A DNA stretch of 64,000 nt. Source: Vigna angularis (taxonomy: Eukaryota; Streptophyta; Magnoliopsida; Fabales; Fabaceae). Below, one piece after another: positions 44,594 through 57,286 of this stretch. Both the position numbers and the translations under genes were made by a program. The stretch covers positions 8,680,001 to 8,744,000 of the forward strand of contig NC_068974.1 in NCBI RefSeq assembly GCF_016808095.1, written 5' to 3'. Every line of letters starts with the position of its first letter. Positions within the stretch are counted from its first letter, which is position 1. Under the pieces are notes generated by a model. That model ran no database searches. It worked only from the letters and a program-made list of their open reading frames with translations, and had not been told where the DNA came from.

Positions 44594-47240
44594 TTAAAGG
44601 AATTTTATATATTTATCAGGTTTTAAATTTCATTGAAGTTAAATAAAATATGAGTAAACTAATTTATATATCATTATCAATAAACTATTTTAGACAACAA
44701 ATATTATAGTTTAGGTTAACAAAATTAAAATTTTGGAAGAGTGTTTAGATGGAGCAAAATCAAATAAATTCATCTTAATATTTAAATACAAAAAAATTGA
44801 GTAACAATTAAATAATTTTTATAAAATTTAAATCTCAAATATATTTTTTTCCTAATTCACAATTCATTTTCCATTCATATTTCTTCCCATTAGACAATGC
44901 ATGCATCAATAATGGGTGGGATTCCAAGCATTGATGTAAAATTTAGGGAAAAAGAACCTATATGGTTTTCAAATTTGGAATCTTTTGATCAAATTTAGGA
45001 AATGAAAAATAAGTAGACGCGAAATATTCTGTTTTTATTTTGTTCTTTTAAGCAGGAACTCTTTTTTTCCTTTAACCAGCAACAACTTGAAAAATAAATA
45101 ATTTAAATAATTATAAATTCTGTTAAATATTAATTTACAAATTATCTTCGGTTAATTTAGTGGAATAAAATATTATTTTTTATTTTATTTTTAAAAAAAA
45201 TAAGTATCAACAAATTGTAAAAGTAAATAATTTAGTTAATTATAATTTATATTAAATATTAATCTAAAATGTATTATCTATTTAAATTAATCTAATTAAA
45301 TATTAATTTTTATTTTTGAAGTAAAAATTAATTATGTTTATGAAATTTAATAAAAAAATTGAAGAAAAATCAACCATGATAAATAATGTTTATGAAACTT
45401 AAATATGTTTTTAGTTCCATTGGAGAGGATTTGGACACTTGTCTCCACCCTAGAGAACCTTCAATATCTCGGTCACATCTTGTTTTTTAGGGTTTTAGGA
45501 TACAACTTTGCCTACATAAAAAGGTGTAACCATCCTTGTAATCATCTTGGATATTAAGTAAGGCTATGTTGCCCAAATTGGGCCACGTTACCCAAATTTG
45601 ACCATGTTACTTCTCCTTCAACAAGACTACAATAACCCTAAAGGCCCCTCTAGTCACCTTCCTTATTGAGTTGGCCTAACCTCTCTTTTAGCCACCAAAC
45701 ATCACACCACCTCCACCTTTTCACCAAGGTCATGAGCCTATCTTCTTGTCCACCATTTTTGTTCCACCTTGGAAAATTGTTCCCACCATTTTTTGCTCCA
45801 TTAAATTCCAATGGACCATCTCCATTTCTTCCTTCTAGCTTTGGTCCAACCTAGCCAATATCACTTATAGTACATTCAGAGTTAAAAGTAATCATTGTTC
45901 TAAATGTGAGAAGGACAATTATAACAATGCTCTCATCTTTGGAAGAAGGAAAATTAATCAAATTAAGAAAGCACTACCTAAAAATTATATGGGTACCTAA
46001 AATCAAAATAATTTCCTTACATATTTGCTTGATGACCGTAAAGAAACTCTAGTCATGGTACCTAGACAGTAGATGCTGGCGACACATGACGGGTCAAAGG
46101 TATATCTTACCTCATACGTGTTTGTGTTTGTAAATCAAATTATCAATGATGATCGTATAATGTGTTATACATGAGCAGAAGATGTCACAGATGTTCTAGA
46201 GGTGTGATAGACTCGAGAGAGAACGGGGAACAAATTTGGAAATTCAATTAAGCTATTTTGTTTTATAAGTTAAGGCAATATAATTGGAGTTATTTTCTTC
46301 ATTATTTTATTATTCGAGATAATATAATTGGATAAGGTTTTCTTTTAACTATTATGTTTTGAATAAATTATGAATGTTTAAAAGTTAAGCTTTTTGAAAA
46401 ATATATTTTCGTGCTATGATAAATTTTGAATTTTACCATTTTTCTAATAACCCATGACATCTCAAAAGTTGGAGTGTTACAATCAGTCCGAACGACTACT
46501 TGGTGGCTTTGAAAATAAGGTCTCAAGTGATTGGCGGTCGTTAGCTTCGCCAATGCCACCTTTTCTATCTGTTGGTACCGTGCTTTGGGGTCTTAGAGGA
46601 CCTTGCTGATGAAGTACTCCAGTCTAAACTTCGAAGCCTCCTGGACTAGGGTTGCACTGATCATGGCGTCGAAAACGGTTAGGTAAAGCTTCAACTCGTG
46701 GCCTAGAGTTGGTCGAGCCATGATAGGTGGGCTAGCTAGGATACCTATCAATTTTGTAAACGCTATTTCGCATTGCTCGTCCCATTTGGTCGCCGTGTTT
46801 TTCTTCATCACCCTCAAGATTGGTTTGATATGATCGACCAATCTAGTGATAAAACGAGATAATGAGGTAAGGCGTCCAACCAGCCGCTACACCTCCTTCA
46901 AACATTGGGGGCTTCTCATCTCTAGTATTGACCTACACTTATCTGAGTTTGGTTTAATGCCTTAGTCGTCAGCATGAAGCCTATAAACTTCCCAATGACC
47001 ACACCGAACATGCACTTACTGGGTTTAGACGCATCTAGTATTTATGCACTTGCCCGAACACTTCCGCCAGATCCTTAACATGTTCCTCCCACAAGAGGCT
47101 CTAGACAACCATATAATCCACATATACATTTGTGCATCTTTCGATATGTTGACGAAAGACTTTGTCCATTAATCATTGATATGTTGCTCTTGCATTCTTA
47201 AGCCCGAAGGGCATGACCTCATAGTAGTAGTTCGCCTGTT
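44237..47240. repeat. 3-kb duplicated block, copy 1
   Basis: From CAAAACCCTATGTGAACTAG to AGTAGTTCGCCTGTT this block matches 48614-51792 in the same orientation along its whole length, with scattered substitutions and indels. It contains AT-rich DNA with a TA microsatellite (44563-44590), an LTR-F copy on the minus strand ending at 46485 and a gypsy pol fragment. Both copies share the same LTR-in-pol junction, so the duplication happened after that insertion. Confidence 0.88.
46486..47236 (-). pseudogene. Gypsy reverse transcriptase/RNase H fragment, copy 1
   Basis: The minus strand carries parts of a Ty3/gypsy polymerase: the end of reverse transcriptase, a connection segment (46593-46841, VDHIKPILRVMKKNTATKWD, then ALVQEASKFRLEYFISKVL) and the start of RNase H (ALAKLTTANHLRPYFQSHQV, then VVRTD). 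It is cut there by the LTR-F copy at 46485. The frame is broken by stops. It is the counterpart of 51037-51832. Confidence 0.75.
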
Positions 47241-48390
47241 GATAAGTGCAAAAAAGTAGTAAATTTTCATATGAAATTTTGGCACTTCTATTTTAAATTG
47301 TGTACATTTGTATCAATTCGCCCCAATCTAAGAAAGATGAAATATAATCATATGTTTCCGAGTTGTTGATTAAAAGGAAATCATTTGATCCCTATTTGTA
47401 TATGTTCCAGGTAAATTAAGAGAGAAGAGAAAAGAGAGAAGAGCAAATTCTGCAACAATTCGCCCAAGCTAAAATGATCTCGGTTAAGCTAGATTCATCT
47501 AGGAAGCCATTGATTTAAAAGTTATTCTCGCTTAAGCGAAAATAATTTAGCTTAAGCGAAAATGACTATCTTCTCAAAGAAGTTTCTTCTCGCTTAAGCG
47601 ATAATCATCTAGCTTAAGCAAGAATTCGGACAATATATATACTCACGAGTCAGAAAGAAACGAAGAGAACGGAGAGTTGCAGAGAAAAAAAATCACAGAG
47701 TTATCAAAAAGGTTGTTCTTCCACTTTAGCTGGAGGATCTTCTTCTTCATCTCTTAGAATGCTAATGGCTACCATGAGTGGCTGATCTTTTCTCTTGGGA
47801 TTGAATGTAATCGATTCGAACTCGGATGTAATCTGGTGATATTTATATATAGCATTTCTGTTTTATTCAATATTGGTATTTTTGTTCTGCTCTTAGTGCT
47901 TGATTCTATCTGATTAATAGTTTCATGAATGTGGGTTTTAGTTTTGACTGGAAAGTATTTCTAAAATCTGATCTGAACAAGAATACTTGATATCCTGCGA
48001 TGCTAGGGATAGATTTCAATTTATCAATTGCTTATAACACTTGAATATAATGTTGGATAGTTTGTTGGATATGTGAGGAATCAATATTCAAGGAATTGAT
48101 CTTATGAATTTTATACGCGAGGAATCGGTATAAATGACTTTTGTGTGTTGCATCAATATTGGTAATTTCAGTTGCTATATGTTTATATTCATTCAAATTG
48201 CAGACGAGTGAGATAGATGAATTCAATCCCAACTTCTCGTATTAAACTTTCTTTAACTTATCTACTGTTAATATTTTACTTTTACGCAACGTAGTGTAAA
48301 TTATCAAAATCCATTATGAATCAGTTTGAATACCCTTGTATATATGCTATTTGAGATAAATTTATCTATTTAATTGAAGTTGTTCCTCAT
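47240..48390 (+). mobile_element. LTR-like insertion separating the two duplicated blocks (LTR-D)
   Basis: It begins TGATAAGTGCAAAAAAGTAG exactly where the first 3-kb block ends, and stops just before a plus-strand gypsy fragment. At 47520-47640 it carries four CGCTTAAGCG-like words in alternating orientation. No target duplication is visible, as expected if it was joined by recombination rather than simple insertion. Confidence 0.5.
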
Positions 48391-48613
48391 GGCTTTATCA
48401 TCCAGGGAAGGCTAACGTAGTGGTTGATGCGTTGAGCAGAAAGCAGTTCATGTCTCGACAATGATGATCAGAGAGCTAAGCCTGGTGGATAACTTTAGAG
48501 ATTTAAGACTCCAATTTGAGTTATAACCGAGCGGTATAAGATGCTACAGTCTTAGATTATCCAGTGACTTTTTTGATCGAATCAGAGAGAGGTAGTCGGC
48601 TAATGTGGATCTG
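48391..48613 (+). pseudogene. Short gypsy polymerase fragment (RNase H end)
   Basis: The plus strand reads YHPGKANVVVDALSRKQFMS, the well-known block at the end of Ty3/gypsy RNase H, followed by decayed sequence. It is opposite in orientation to the surrounding gypsy fragments, so it comes from a different element. Confidence 0.75.
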
Positions 48614-48969
48614 CAAAACCCTATGTGAACTAAAGCGGACAAATACCCTTTGAAGAAAACGACTACTAAATGTGTTAAACTATGAGTGTTAGAATATATT
48701 CGATCATACAAAAATATTTTATATAGTTAAATATATTATTATTAATATTATTTTATTTTATTAAGTTGATTTTTTGTAATTATACTTATAAAATATATCT
48801 ATATTAAAATGTCATCTTTATATTTTTATGTGTATATTCAAGAAGTTTATTTTAAAAAAAAATAAAACGAATTTTAGCATATAAAAACTATCTTTATTTT
48901 AAAACATAAAATAATAATATAATTATTTCTCAACATTTGTAACATATTACAATTTCGTTATTTTCAATA

Positions 48970-49026
<57 letters not shown>

Positions 49027-51792
49027 TTAAAGGAATTTTATATATTTATCAAGTTTTAAATTTCATTGAAGTTAAATAAAATATGAGTAAACTAATTTAT
49101 ATATCATTATCAATAAACTATTTTAGACAAAAAATATTATAGTTTAGGTTAACAAAATTAAAATTTTGGAAGAGTGTTTAGATGGAGGAAAACCAAATAA
49201 ATTAAATTCATCTTAAATTTGTAAATACAAATAAATTGAGTAACAATTAAATAATTTTTATAAAATTTAAATCTCAAATATATGTTTTTCCTAATTCACA
49301 ATTCGTTTTCCATTCATATTTCTTCCCATAGACAATGCATGCATCAATAATGGGTGGGATTCGAAGCATTGATGAAAAAATTAAGGGAAAACGAACCTAT
49401 ATGGTGGTTTTCAAATTTGGAGGCTTGTAAATCTTTTGATCAAATTGAGGAAATGAAAAATAAGTAGACGCGAAATATTCAGTTTTTTTTTTGTTCTTTT
49501 AAGCAGGAACTTTTTTTTTCTTTAACCAGCAACAACTTGCAAAATAAATAATTTAAATAATTATAATTTATATTAAATATTATTTTACAAATTATCTTCG
49601 GTTAATTTAGTGCAATAAATTATTTTTTAATTTTATTTTTTAAAAAAATAAGTATCAACAAATTGTAAAAGTAAATAATTTAGTTAATTATAATTTATGT
49701 TAAATATTAATCTAAAATGTATTATCTATTTAAATTAATCTAATTAAATATTAATTTTTATTTTTGAAGTAAAAATTAATTATGTTTGTTACAAACCATA
49801 TTTTTTATTATTAGTCAAATAATTAAATTTCAAATGAAAATATATTAATAAAAAGATTGAAGAAAAATCAACCATAGTGATAAATAATGTTTATGAAATT
49901 TAAATATGTTTTTGATTCCATTGGAGAGGATTTGGACACTTGTCTCCATTCTAGAGAACTTTCAATATATATCTCAGCCACACCTTGTTTTATAGGGTTT
50001 TGGGATACACCTTTGCCTACATAAAGAGGTGTCACCATCCTTGTAATCATCTTGGATATTAAGTAAGGCTATGTTGCCCAAATTTGACGACATTACTTCT
50101 CCTTCATCAAGACTACAGTAACCCTAGAAGCCCTTCTAGTCACCTTCCTCATTGAGTTGGCCTAACCTCTCTTTGAGCCACCAAACATCACACCACCTTC
50201 ACCTTTTCACCAAGGTCGTGAGCCTATCTTCAAAACAATTATTCACCATCAAACCAATTTAATATATATTATTTAAGATAGGTCGTGAGCCTATCTTCTT
50301 GCCCACCATTTTTCTTCCCCCTTGGAAAATTATTCTCACCATTTTCTGCTCTATTAAATTCCAATGGACCATCTCCATTTCTTCCTTCTACCTTTGGCCT
50401 AACCTATCCAATATCACTTATAGTATATTCAGAGTTAAAAGAAATCATTGTTCTAAATGCAGGACAACTATAAAAATGCTCTAATCTTCTGAAGAAGGAA
50501 AATGAATCAAATTAACGAAGCAGTACCTAAAAAATATATGGGTACCTAAAATCAAAATAATTTTCTTGCAGATTTGCTTGATGACCGCAAAGAAACTCTA
50601 GTCATGGTACCTAGACACTAGATGCTCGCGATACATGACGAGTCAAAGGTATATCTTACCTCATACATGTTTGTGTTTGTTTTTGTAAATCAAATTATCG
50701 ATGATGATCGTATAATATGTTATACGTGAGCAGATGATGTCACAGATGTTCTAGAGGTATGATAGACTCAGGAGAGGACGAGGAACAAATTTGGAAATTC
50801 AATTAAGCTATTTTGTTTTATAAGTTAAGGCAATATAATTGGAGTTATTTTCTTCGTTATTTTATTATTCGAGATAATATAATTGGATAAGGTTTTTTTT
50901 AACTATTATGTTTTGAATAAATTATGAATATTTAAAAGTTAAGCTTTTTGAAAAATATATTTTCGTGCTATGATAAATTTTGAATTTTACCATTTTTTAA
51001 TAACCCGTGACATCTCAAAAATTGGAATGTTACAATCAGTCCGGACGAATACTTGGTGGCTTTGAAGATAAAGTCTCAGGCGATTGGCGTTGTTAGCTTC
51101 GCCAATGCCACCTTTTCTATCTGTTGGTACCGTGTTTTGGGGTCTTAGAGGACCTTGCTGATGAAGTACACCAGTTTGAACTATGGAGTCTCCCGGACTA
51201 GGGTTGCACTGATCGTGGTGTCGAAAACGGTCAGGTAAAGCTTCAGCTCGTGGCCTAGTCTTGGTCGAGCCATGACAGATGGGCTAGCTGGATACTTATC
51301 AATTTTGTAAACATTGTTTCGCATTGTTCGTTCCACTTGGTTTCCGTGTTTTTCTTCATCACCCTCAAGATTGGTTTGATATGATCGACCAACCTAGGGA
51401 TAAAACGAGATAATGAGGTAAGGCGTCCAACCAGCCGCTGCACCTCCTTCAAACATTGGGGGCTTCTCATCTGTAGTACTGACCTACACTTATCCGAGTT
51501 TGGTTTAATTCCTTAGTCGCCAGTATGAAGCCTATGAACTTCCTAGTGGCTATACCGAACATGCACTTAGCTGGGTTTAGACGCATCTAGCATTTATGCA
51601 CTTGCCCGAACACATCCGCCAGATCCTTAACATGTTCCTCCACTAAGAGGCTCTGGACAACCATATAATCCACATATACATTTGTGCATTTTTCCATATG
51701 TATGCGAAAGACTTTGTCCATTAATCGTTGATATGTTGCTCTTGCATTCTTAAGCCCGAAGGGCATGACCACATAGTAGTAGTTCGCCCGTT
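48614..51792. repeat. 3-kb duplicated block, copy 2
   Basis: It is homologous to 44237-47240. Differences include a longer TA microsatellite (48973-49022, about 25 against 14 units), extra AT-rich bases near 48725 and 49790, and a 67-bp insertion at 50232-50298 flanked by an 18-bp direct repeat (GGTCGTGAGCCTATCTTC). Unlike copy 1, its right side continues into more gypsy pol, so copy 2 retains the original context. Confidence 0.88.
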
Positions 51793-52975
51793 CGGTGATG
51801 AAAGTTGTTTTCTCATGATCGGGTGAAAACATGAGGATCTAGATATAGTCGGACTAGGCATCCAGGAAACTGAGCACTTGGTGGTTGGAGGCCCCATTCA
51901 CTAGCCTGTTTATACTTGAAAGGGGGTATGCATCTTTTGGACATGCTTTGTTAAGATCGATGAAGTCTGCGCACATCCTCCACTAACCGTTCACCTTCTT
52001 CACCATTACCATGTTGGCCAACCAAGTTCTGCACATGACTTCTCGAATGAAGCCAGCTTCCAGGAGCTTCTTGACCTCCACATTCACTGCATGTCTTTTT
52101 TCCTCGCCTAATCTCTTTTTCTTTTCCACCATAAGACATGCCTCCTTAAATAGAGCCAACTTATGAGACATTAAATTGCAATGGATGTGAAGCATGTCAG
52201 CGGCGGTCCATGCGAACAAATCAGTATTGGCCCTTATAACTCTACCCAAAGCGCTTTCCTGCCTCTCTATTAAACTGCTCCCGATAGACATGGCATGTTC
52301 TTTCATCCTTCCCAACCCAAACAGTCTCACCTCCCCAAAGGGTTCCATTTTGTCCTCAGTATTGGTTCGAGGGTCCAGGTCGGCCATTACTACCTTTGAA
52401 CGCCTAACCCTATGGTGAGGTGTAAAGGGCTTAACTTTCCATCCTCGCATATAACATTCTCAAGTTGTCTTCTAGTCGGTCCGCATGGTGCACATTATTC
52501 CCCTCTTAGATGAGAACTATATGGCTAGATGAGGGGTGGAGATGATTGCCCCAAAAGCATTCAAGCACGGTCGACCAATCAAAATATTGTAAGAAGTGTT
52601 TGCTTCCACTATGAAGTATCGCACCCTTAATTCTTTCGTGTCTCGGCCTGTCCCCAAGTGTGTCCTCAAATCCACGTATCCTCGAGTGTCTACCCACTCA
52701 CCCGTAAATTTGATAATCTACTCGTTATACGAGACAATCTGATCTTTTAAAAAATCCATCTTCTCAAAAGTTTTCCAATAGAGCATGTTAACGGAGCTCC
52801 CTTCATCAATAGGCACCTTGCTAACACTGTAACAAGCTATTTCGGTAGTTATAACCATCGGGTCGTCTTGATCAGGATCCGAGGCATGGAAATTATCTTC
52901 CGTGAAGGTAATCAAAGGCATTAATCTTTGTTTCTTGTCCACAAGGTGGATGGTCTTCAGGCCTCTAAGGTGTCT
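51037..52975 (-). pseudogene. Ty3/gypsy protease-reverse transcriptase-RNase H, decayed
   Basis: Down the minus strand: protease region (52718-52942, ending SSVNMLYWKTFEKMD), the segment leading into reverse transcriptase (51983-52450, SALGRVIRANTDLFAW, then RLGEEKRHAVNVEVKKLLEAG and WLANMVMVKKVNG), the palm/fingers (51587-51832, VVMPFGLKNARATYQRLMDK), and connection/RNase H (51255-51470). The catalytic YVDD is YVDY, so the enzyme would be inactive. Frames are separated by stops or shifts, and the RNase H is cut by an LTR-F copy at 51036. Copy 1 of the block shares the same changes. Confidence 0.85.
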
Positions 52976-53009
52976 TTTGTAGGCAGACTGTCAAGGCAGT
53001 GCAGCAGAA

Positions 53010-54105
53010 TGGTTAATGTGTACAACAAACCAAGAGGAGAATGAATTGGTTTCTTATCGCAAATACTACCTTTAATAATTTTCTTGTATAAATTCAATTA
53101 TTAATACCGAATTAAACAAATTAAAGAGTAAGGAAGAGAGAAAAATAGAACAAGTGATTTTTATACTAGATCTGATCACACAGATCCTACATCCAGTTGT
53201 TAATCTCAATCGACAATTAACGCTTCACTATTACAAACCAGCAAACTGTTACAATCACAAAGAAAATAAACCAGTTAAGGTTAGAACACCTCTCTTGTTA
53301 CCCCAAAAGATGAAACTTACTTCCCTTGAAATCCACAAGGGATGAACACCTCCTTCAAAGGCTTCACAAAGGATGAACACCTCCTTTGAATCTTAACAAA
53401 GGATGAACAACTCCTTTGAATCTTCACTAAGGATAACAAGCTTTCAACTCAACAACAACAACACTCATTCACAACTCCAATAAAAGTTCTCGCTCTATGC
53501 CAACACCAAGTTTTCAAAGCCAACGCATAAGGGTTACACAAAACCTAGAACACTTATCACACCACACAACAGATAAGAATTTAGAAATAAATGTATTTCA
53601 TATTTTAGAATGAGAGTCTCAATCCAATTTATAGAGATCTCACTCAAGGATACCTCCAAAAATTCGTTGTCAGCTAGTTAATGTGTGATAACCGATTATG
53701 AACTTATGGTAATTGATTATGCATTTAATGAATGCACAATAGTAAAAAGCTTGATTAAAAATCTCATAATTGCTCGTGATAATCGATTATGGCAAGTTAT
53801 AATCGATTAGTGATAATCGATTATCATTAGTTGGTAATCGTTGTCCTGAGTGTAAAATGAGGTTTTCTGATTCAAAATGCATTTTAGCGCAACTTAAGGG
53901 AAACAATACAAAGAGTTAGTGATAAACCACACCCTATACATAAATCTACTAAATTACAAAAGCTTTAATACAAGACAAGTCTTTATGAAGATCTTCTTGT
54001 AACAATAGCACTTGAGACTTGACTTTGAGACATCATCCAAACTTCTTCTCTTCAGCTTTATGCTAACAAAGACGAGGATGACCCTCGTCCTACAAATCCC
54101 CCTAA
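53010..54105 (-). mobile_element. LTR-C copy 2 inserted between gypsy protease and gag
   Basis: The plus-strand left edge reads CAAACCAAGAGGAGAATGAA, the reverse complement of the LTR-C end seen near 63850. The interior holds a cluster of AATCGATTA-type palindromes (53690-53840). It separates the protease fragment (to 52975) from the gag fragment (from 54106) of one minus-strand gypsy element. Ends are approximate and no target duplication was identified. Confidence 0.55.
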
Positions 54106-54950
54106 ATATTGTGTTTATATGGCCGCGCAACGGGCACTTACGACTTTGGCTTTAGCTCCAGCTTCAACGCCGATTACCATATCGACGCTCGTCTTGCCTC
54201 AACAAACGATCAGGGATTCTTCAGTGTAGATGGCTTCTTCCATTCACTCGAACTTGACATACTTCTGTAGGCGCCCAGGTCGGATAGGCTCTTCTATCTT
54301 GTCACAGAGCGTAGAGCTTTCCTTATTTGTGTGTCCGAGGTTTTAATGATACCAATAATGTTTCTTACCGTCAACATTTCTTGGGGTTGACTTCTTTATG
54401 AGAGGGGGCAAGATGTCGGGACTCAACGCTTCTTCTAAAATTCTGGCCCTTGGAGCGTTCAAAGGTGTGTATTGGTTGAATTTGGGCACTTGGGGAGACC
54501 CCTCAGTTTTGATCCCTGCCCTTTGTCACCACCAAAGAGTGATTTTTTGCCATCCTTCTGCTCTATCTAAAAGATGAGGTTGCAGCGTCCTCTTGCTACT
54601 TTTTTCGAAAGGCGCGCATCTCTTTTATACGCATGAACTCAACTGCTCTTTCCTACACCTCATCCATGCTCTTCGATGGCCTAGTAGACAGGCTATCCAC
54701 AAATGGTCCAACCTTCAATGTCGTTGACAGGTTGATTAGGATGAACTCCTGAATAACATCCCTTAGCTGTCAAGCGGTCTATTTGAACTGGTCCATGAAG
54801 TCTTTTAGTAACTCATCCTTCCCTTGTTTGGTGTTAATCACCGCAAGGTGTGTTAGACTCTACACTCGGTTAGAAGCATATTGCCTACCAAACAAAGAAC
54901 GAACGATAGCAAAACAGTCCACTATGTTAAGGGGTCGGGTATTGATGGAA
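54106..54950 (-). pseudogene. Gypsy gag fragment (middle and C-terminal part)
   Basis: Minus-strand translation in broken frames gives gag-like pieces such as VEPFVDSLSTRPSKSMEEV followed by RAVEFMRIKEMRAFRKK. It is the upstream continuation of the pol at 51037-52975. Many frame breaks make it non-functional. Confidence 0.55.
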
Positions 54951-55650
54951 GCAGCTTCATGACGCGTAGAAGGATGCTTCAAGACGCAGAGAATGACAGC
55001 GGATGGAAGATGACAGTGGATGTTCGAATGCACTTAAGGTGTTTGTGAAATTGTCTGGTGGTGTTTGGATGAGTGTTTTGGTAGATTTCTAACTCAGTAG
55101 GCTCTCCAAAAGGGAAAGGAGCTAGAGGAGGTGCTAGATAACAAAGCACAGAAGTGAACTTGAGAGTAATAGCTGGAAATTGGCAGCATTTCTTTACTTC
55201 AATTCAAGTTATCTTTTACAATGGATTGAGGTTCTCTTTTATAGATGAAGAGAGGCCTTCAAACGTGCCTAGCAAGCTACTGGAAATGTAAGAGAGACGT
55301 GCCGGAGAAGCTATACGGACTGAGCTGCATGTTCCATGTACACAACATTGACAACGTGCTTAAAAGAGATGAAGCTACACGGTTGCTTTGTGTTTCACGT
55401 GATACATATATAACATGTGCTTCAAACTTGGACATTGGTGAGTGGCAGCGGCTGCAAGCTTCTTTGGCTGCTTGGTTATGGTTTTCAAGCCTTATTATTG
55501 TCCTACAAAACAATGTAGATATATTTAGTAAAGTAAACATTCTAAGACTTAGAAAGAAAAGAACTTTTATTTATTCAACTTCCCTTTCTTAGTCTTAAGT
55601 TGATACTTCTTAGGATGGGAAGTCCCTAAAGGGGTTGCCATCAGGTATTA
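54951..55650 (-). mobile_element. LTR fragment nested in gypsy gag
   Basis: This stretch shares words with 25800-26520 (GAAAGGAGCTAGAGGAGG, TTAAGTTGATACTTCTTAGG against TTAAGTTGATGCTCC) and splits the gypsy gag into 54106-54950 and 55651-56200. The frames at 55245-55592 on either strand are not credible genes. Confidence 0.45.
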
Positions 55651-56200
55651 AACCATGCTAGCACTTATCCCTTTAGTGACAGAGAGAACGCTCGACACTA
55701 TACAAGGTCACTTGAAGAGTAGAACGCCATGGTATTTACGAAAGAGCGAATGTGTTGATCCATCATACTTTTCGAACGTCGGGGGCGTTGACTTCTCCGG
55801 CATTGGTTCCATAACCACCACGGTAAAGGATAGCAGGCCTTTGTTTTGTACCGTTTGGATTGAGAGGGTTGCCTTAGTCGTTGCACTATTCACTTTTTGA
55901 CCGGTCTTACTAATCTCCTAACTAGCCTTACTCATCTCTTGGTTGGTCCTACTCGGTCTGTCCCTTTGATTGTTCTACTTCGACGTGGTAGGATAAGGGA
56001 CACCAAATGTTGGGTCGACTGCTCTTGTCGACTAGCGGCATGCTCCACCTTTAGTGTGCCTATCTCGGCATCATGTCTTCGTTGCATCTCCAGCATTTAT
56101 GTATGCATCTCCCTAATCAATTCCATAGGGTCTTGTTGTTCTCCCATGTTTCTTGTGGTCACCATTGGGTTGAGGTTCAGTCTGCCTGGACAAATTATCT
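55651..56200 (-). pseudogene. Gypsy gag N-terminal fragment
   Basis: The minus strand contains PEKSTPPTFEKYDGSTHS (55708-55893), matching the start of the gag core of legume gypsy elements, and a charged, broken frame upstream. It is the first part of the gag interrupted by the nested LTR. Confidence 0.5.
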
Positions 56201-57286
56201 TCTAACTCCAAGCTTAGGTCACAAGATGGTCCTTAAATCTCCTTGTACCATTTGGTCTACTCGAGTGTCACCTATAAAAAGCACTCTGACGCTCAAGTCA
56301 GAGTTTGTCTGAATAGTTTAGCAATAAATGCGTAGTAAAAGTAACCAACTACCTCAATATCAAATCTGTATTTATAGATTTTTGTGATGACCCACTTATA
56401 ATTCATACACTAGTAATATGATTTAGATTTAACCTAATTACTTTTAATAGCTTATTTTATTTGTGACTCGACCAATAGATTGTTTTGTTGTTGGATAGTT
56501 GACCGTTCGATTCTGGCCAAACGATTTTATTGTTGTATAGTTGACTGTTCGGTTATGACCGGTATGAAATAAAAGATATAAAAAATTCCCATCAAAATGT
56601 ATATTTTGTAAAGAGAAACCATAAGCAGAACTCTAATACTTAATATACTATCGAGATATTTTAGCGTTTGAGACTTGATTCTTTGTAGAACTATGAACTT
56701 CTTTCATGTATTCCATTCGTTTTCATGTCCACGTGGATCTCACTTTTAACAATCATCGAGTCAAGACACACTTTGTGGCAAATGGTATGCACAATAAAGA
56801 TATTTTGAGAACCTTACTTTCTATACAATAATTAATTATAACAATATAATAATATAAATATCTAAAGTGAAAAAATCATATTTTAAATATTGTATTATTA
56901 TAATTAATTATTAACTAGCTCTATATAAAATTTGAGTGGTGAAAATATTATCACTCTCTTCGTTACTTGTTAAAAAAGGTTTTTAACCAATGGCAGCCGA
57001 AATCTTCTGTAGTTCTAAACCAAACTTTGTAAATCAGTTGCTACCTAAAGCTTTGAAGTACAATGTGATTCATGTTTCGTCCATGTGGTTTTGGTTCAAA
57101 CACCGTTGCGTACTTTATCACTCATTCAATGAATGTATCAACCAACCTCCATTTGTCTAGCAGAAAAGCATGACCAAAACTGCTGGTTTCCCTTTCTACT
57201 TTTGGGAATCAATATCACAAACCATAACCATTTAAATATAAATTATCCCCTACCACATTATTTACACTGTTACCCATTAGGATCCT
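56201..57286. other. Intergenic sequence downstream of the NAC gene
   Basis: 56201-56600 includes GACTGTTCGGTT- and GACCGTTCGATT-like words that may belong to the gypsy LTR. 56600-57286 is AT-rich and includes the NAC 3' flank. No gene is seen. Confidence 0.4.

Noticed and set aside
55245..55592. Overlapping 115- and 87-residue frames on opposite strands
   Set aside because: They lie in an LTR fragment nested in gypsy gag. There is no family resemblance.
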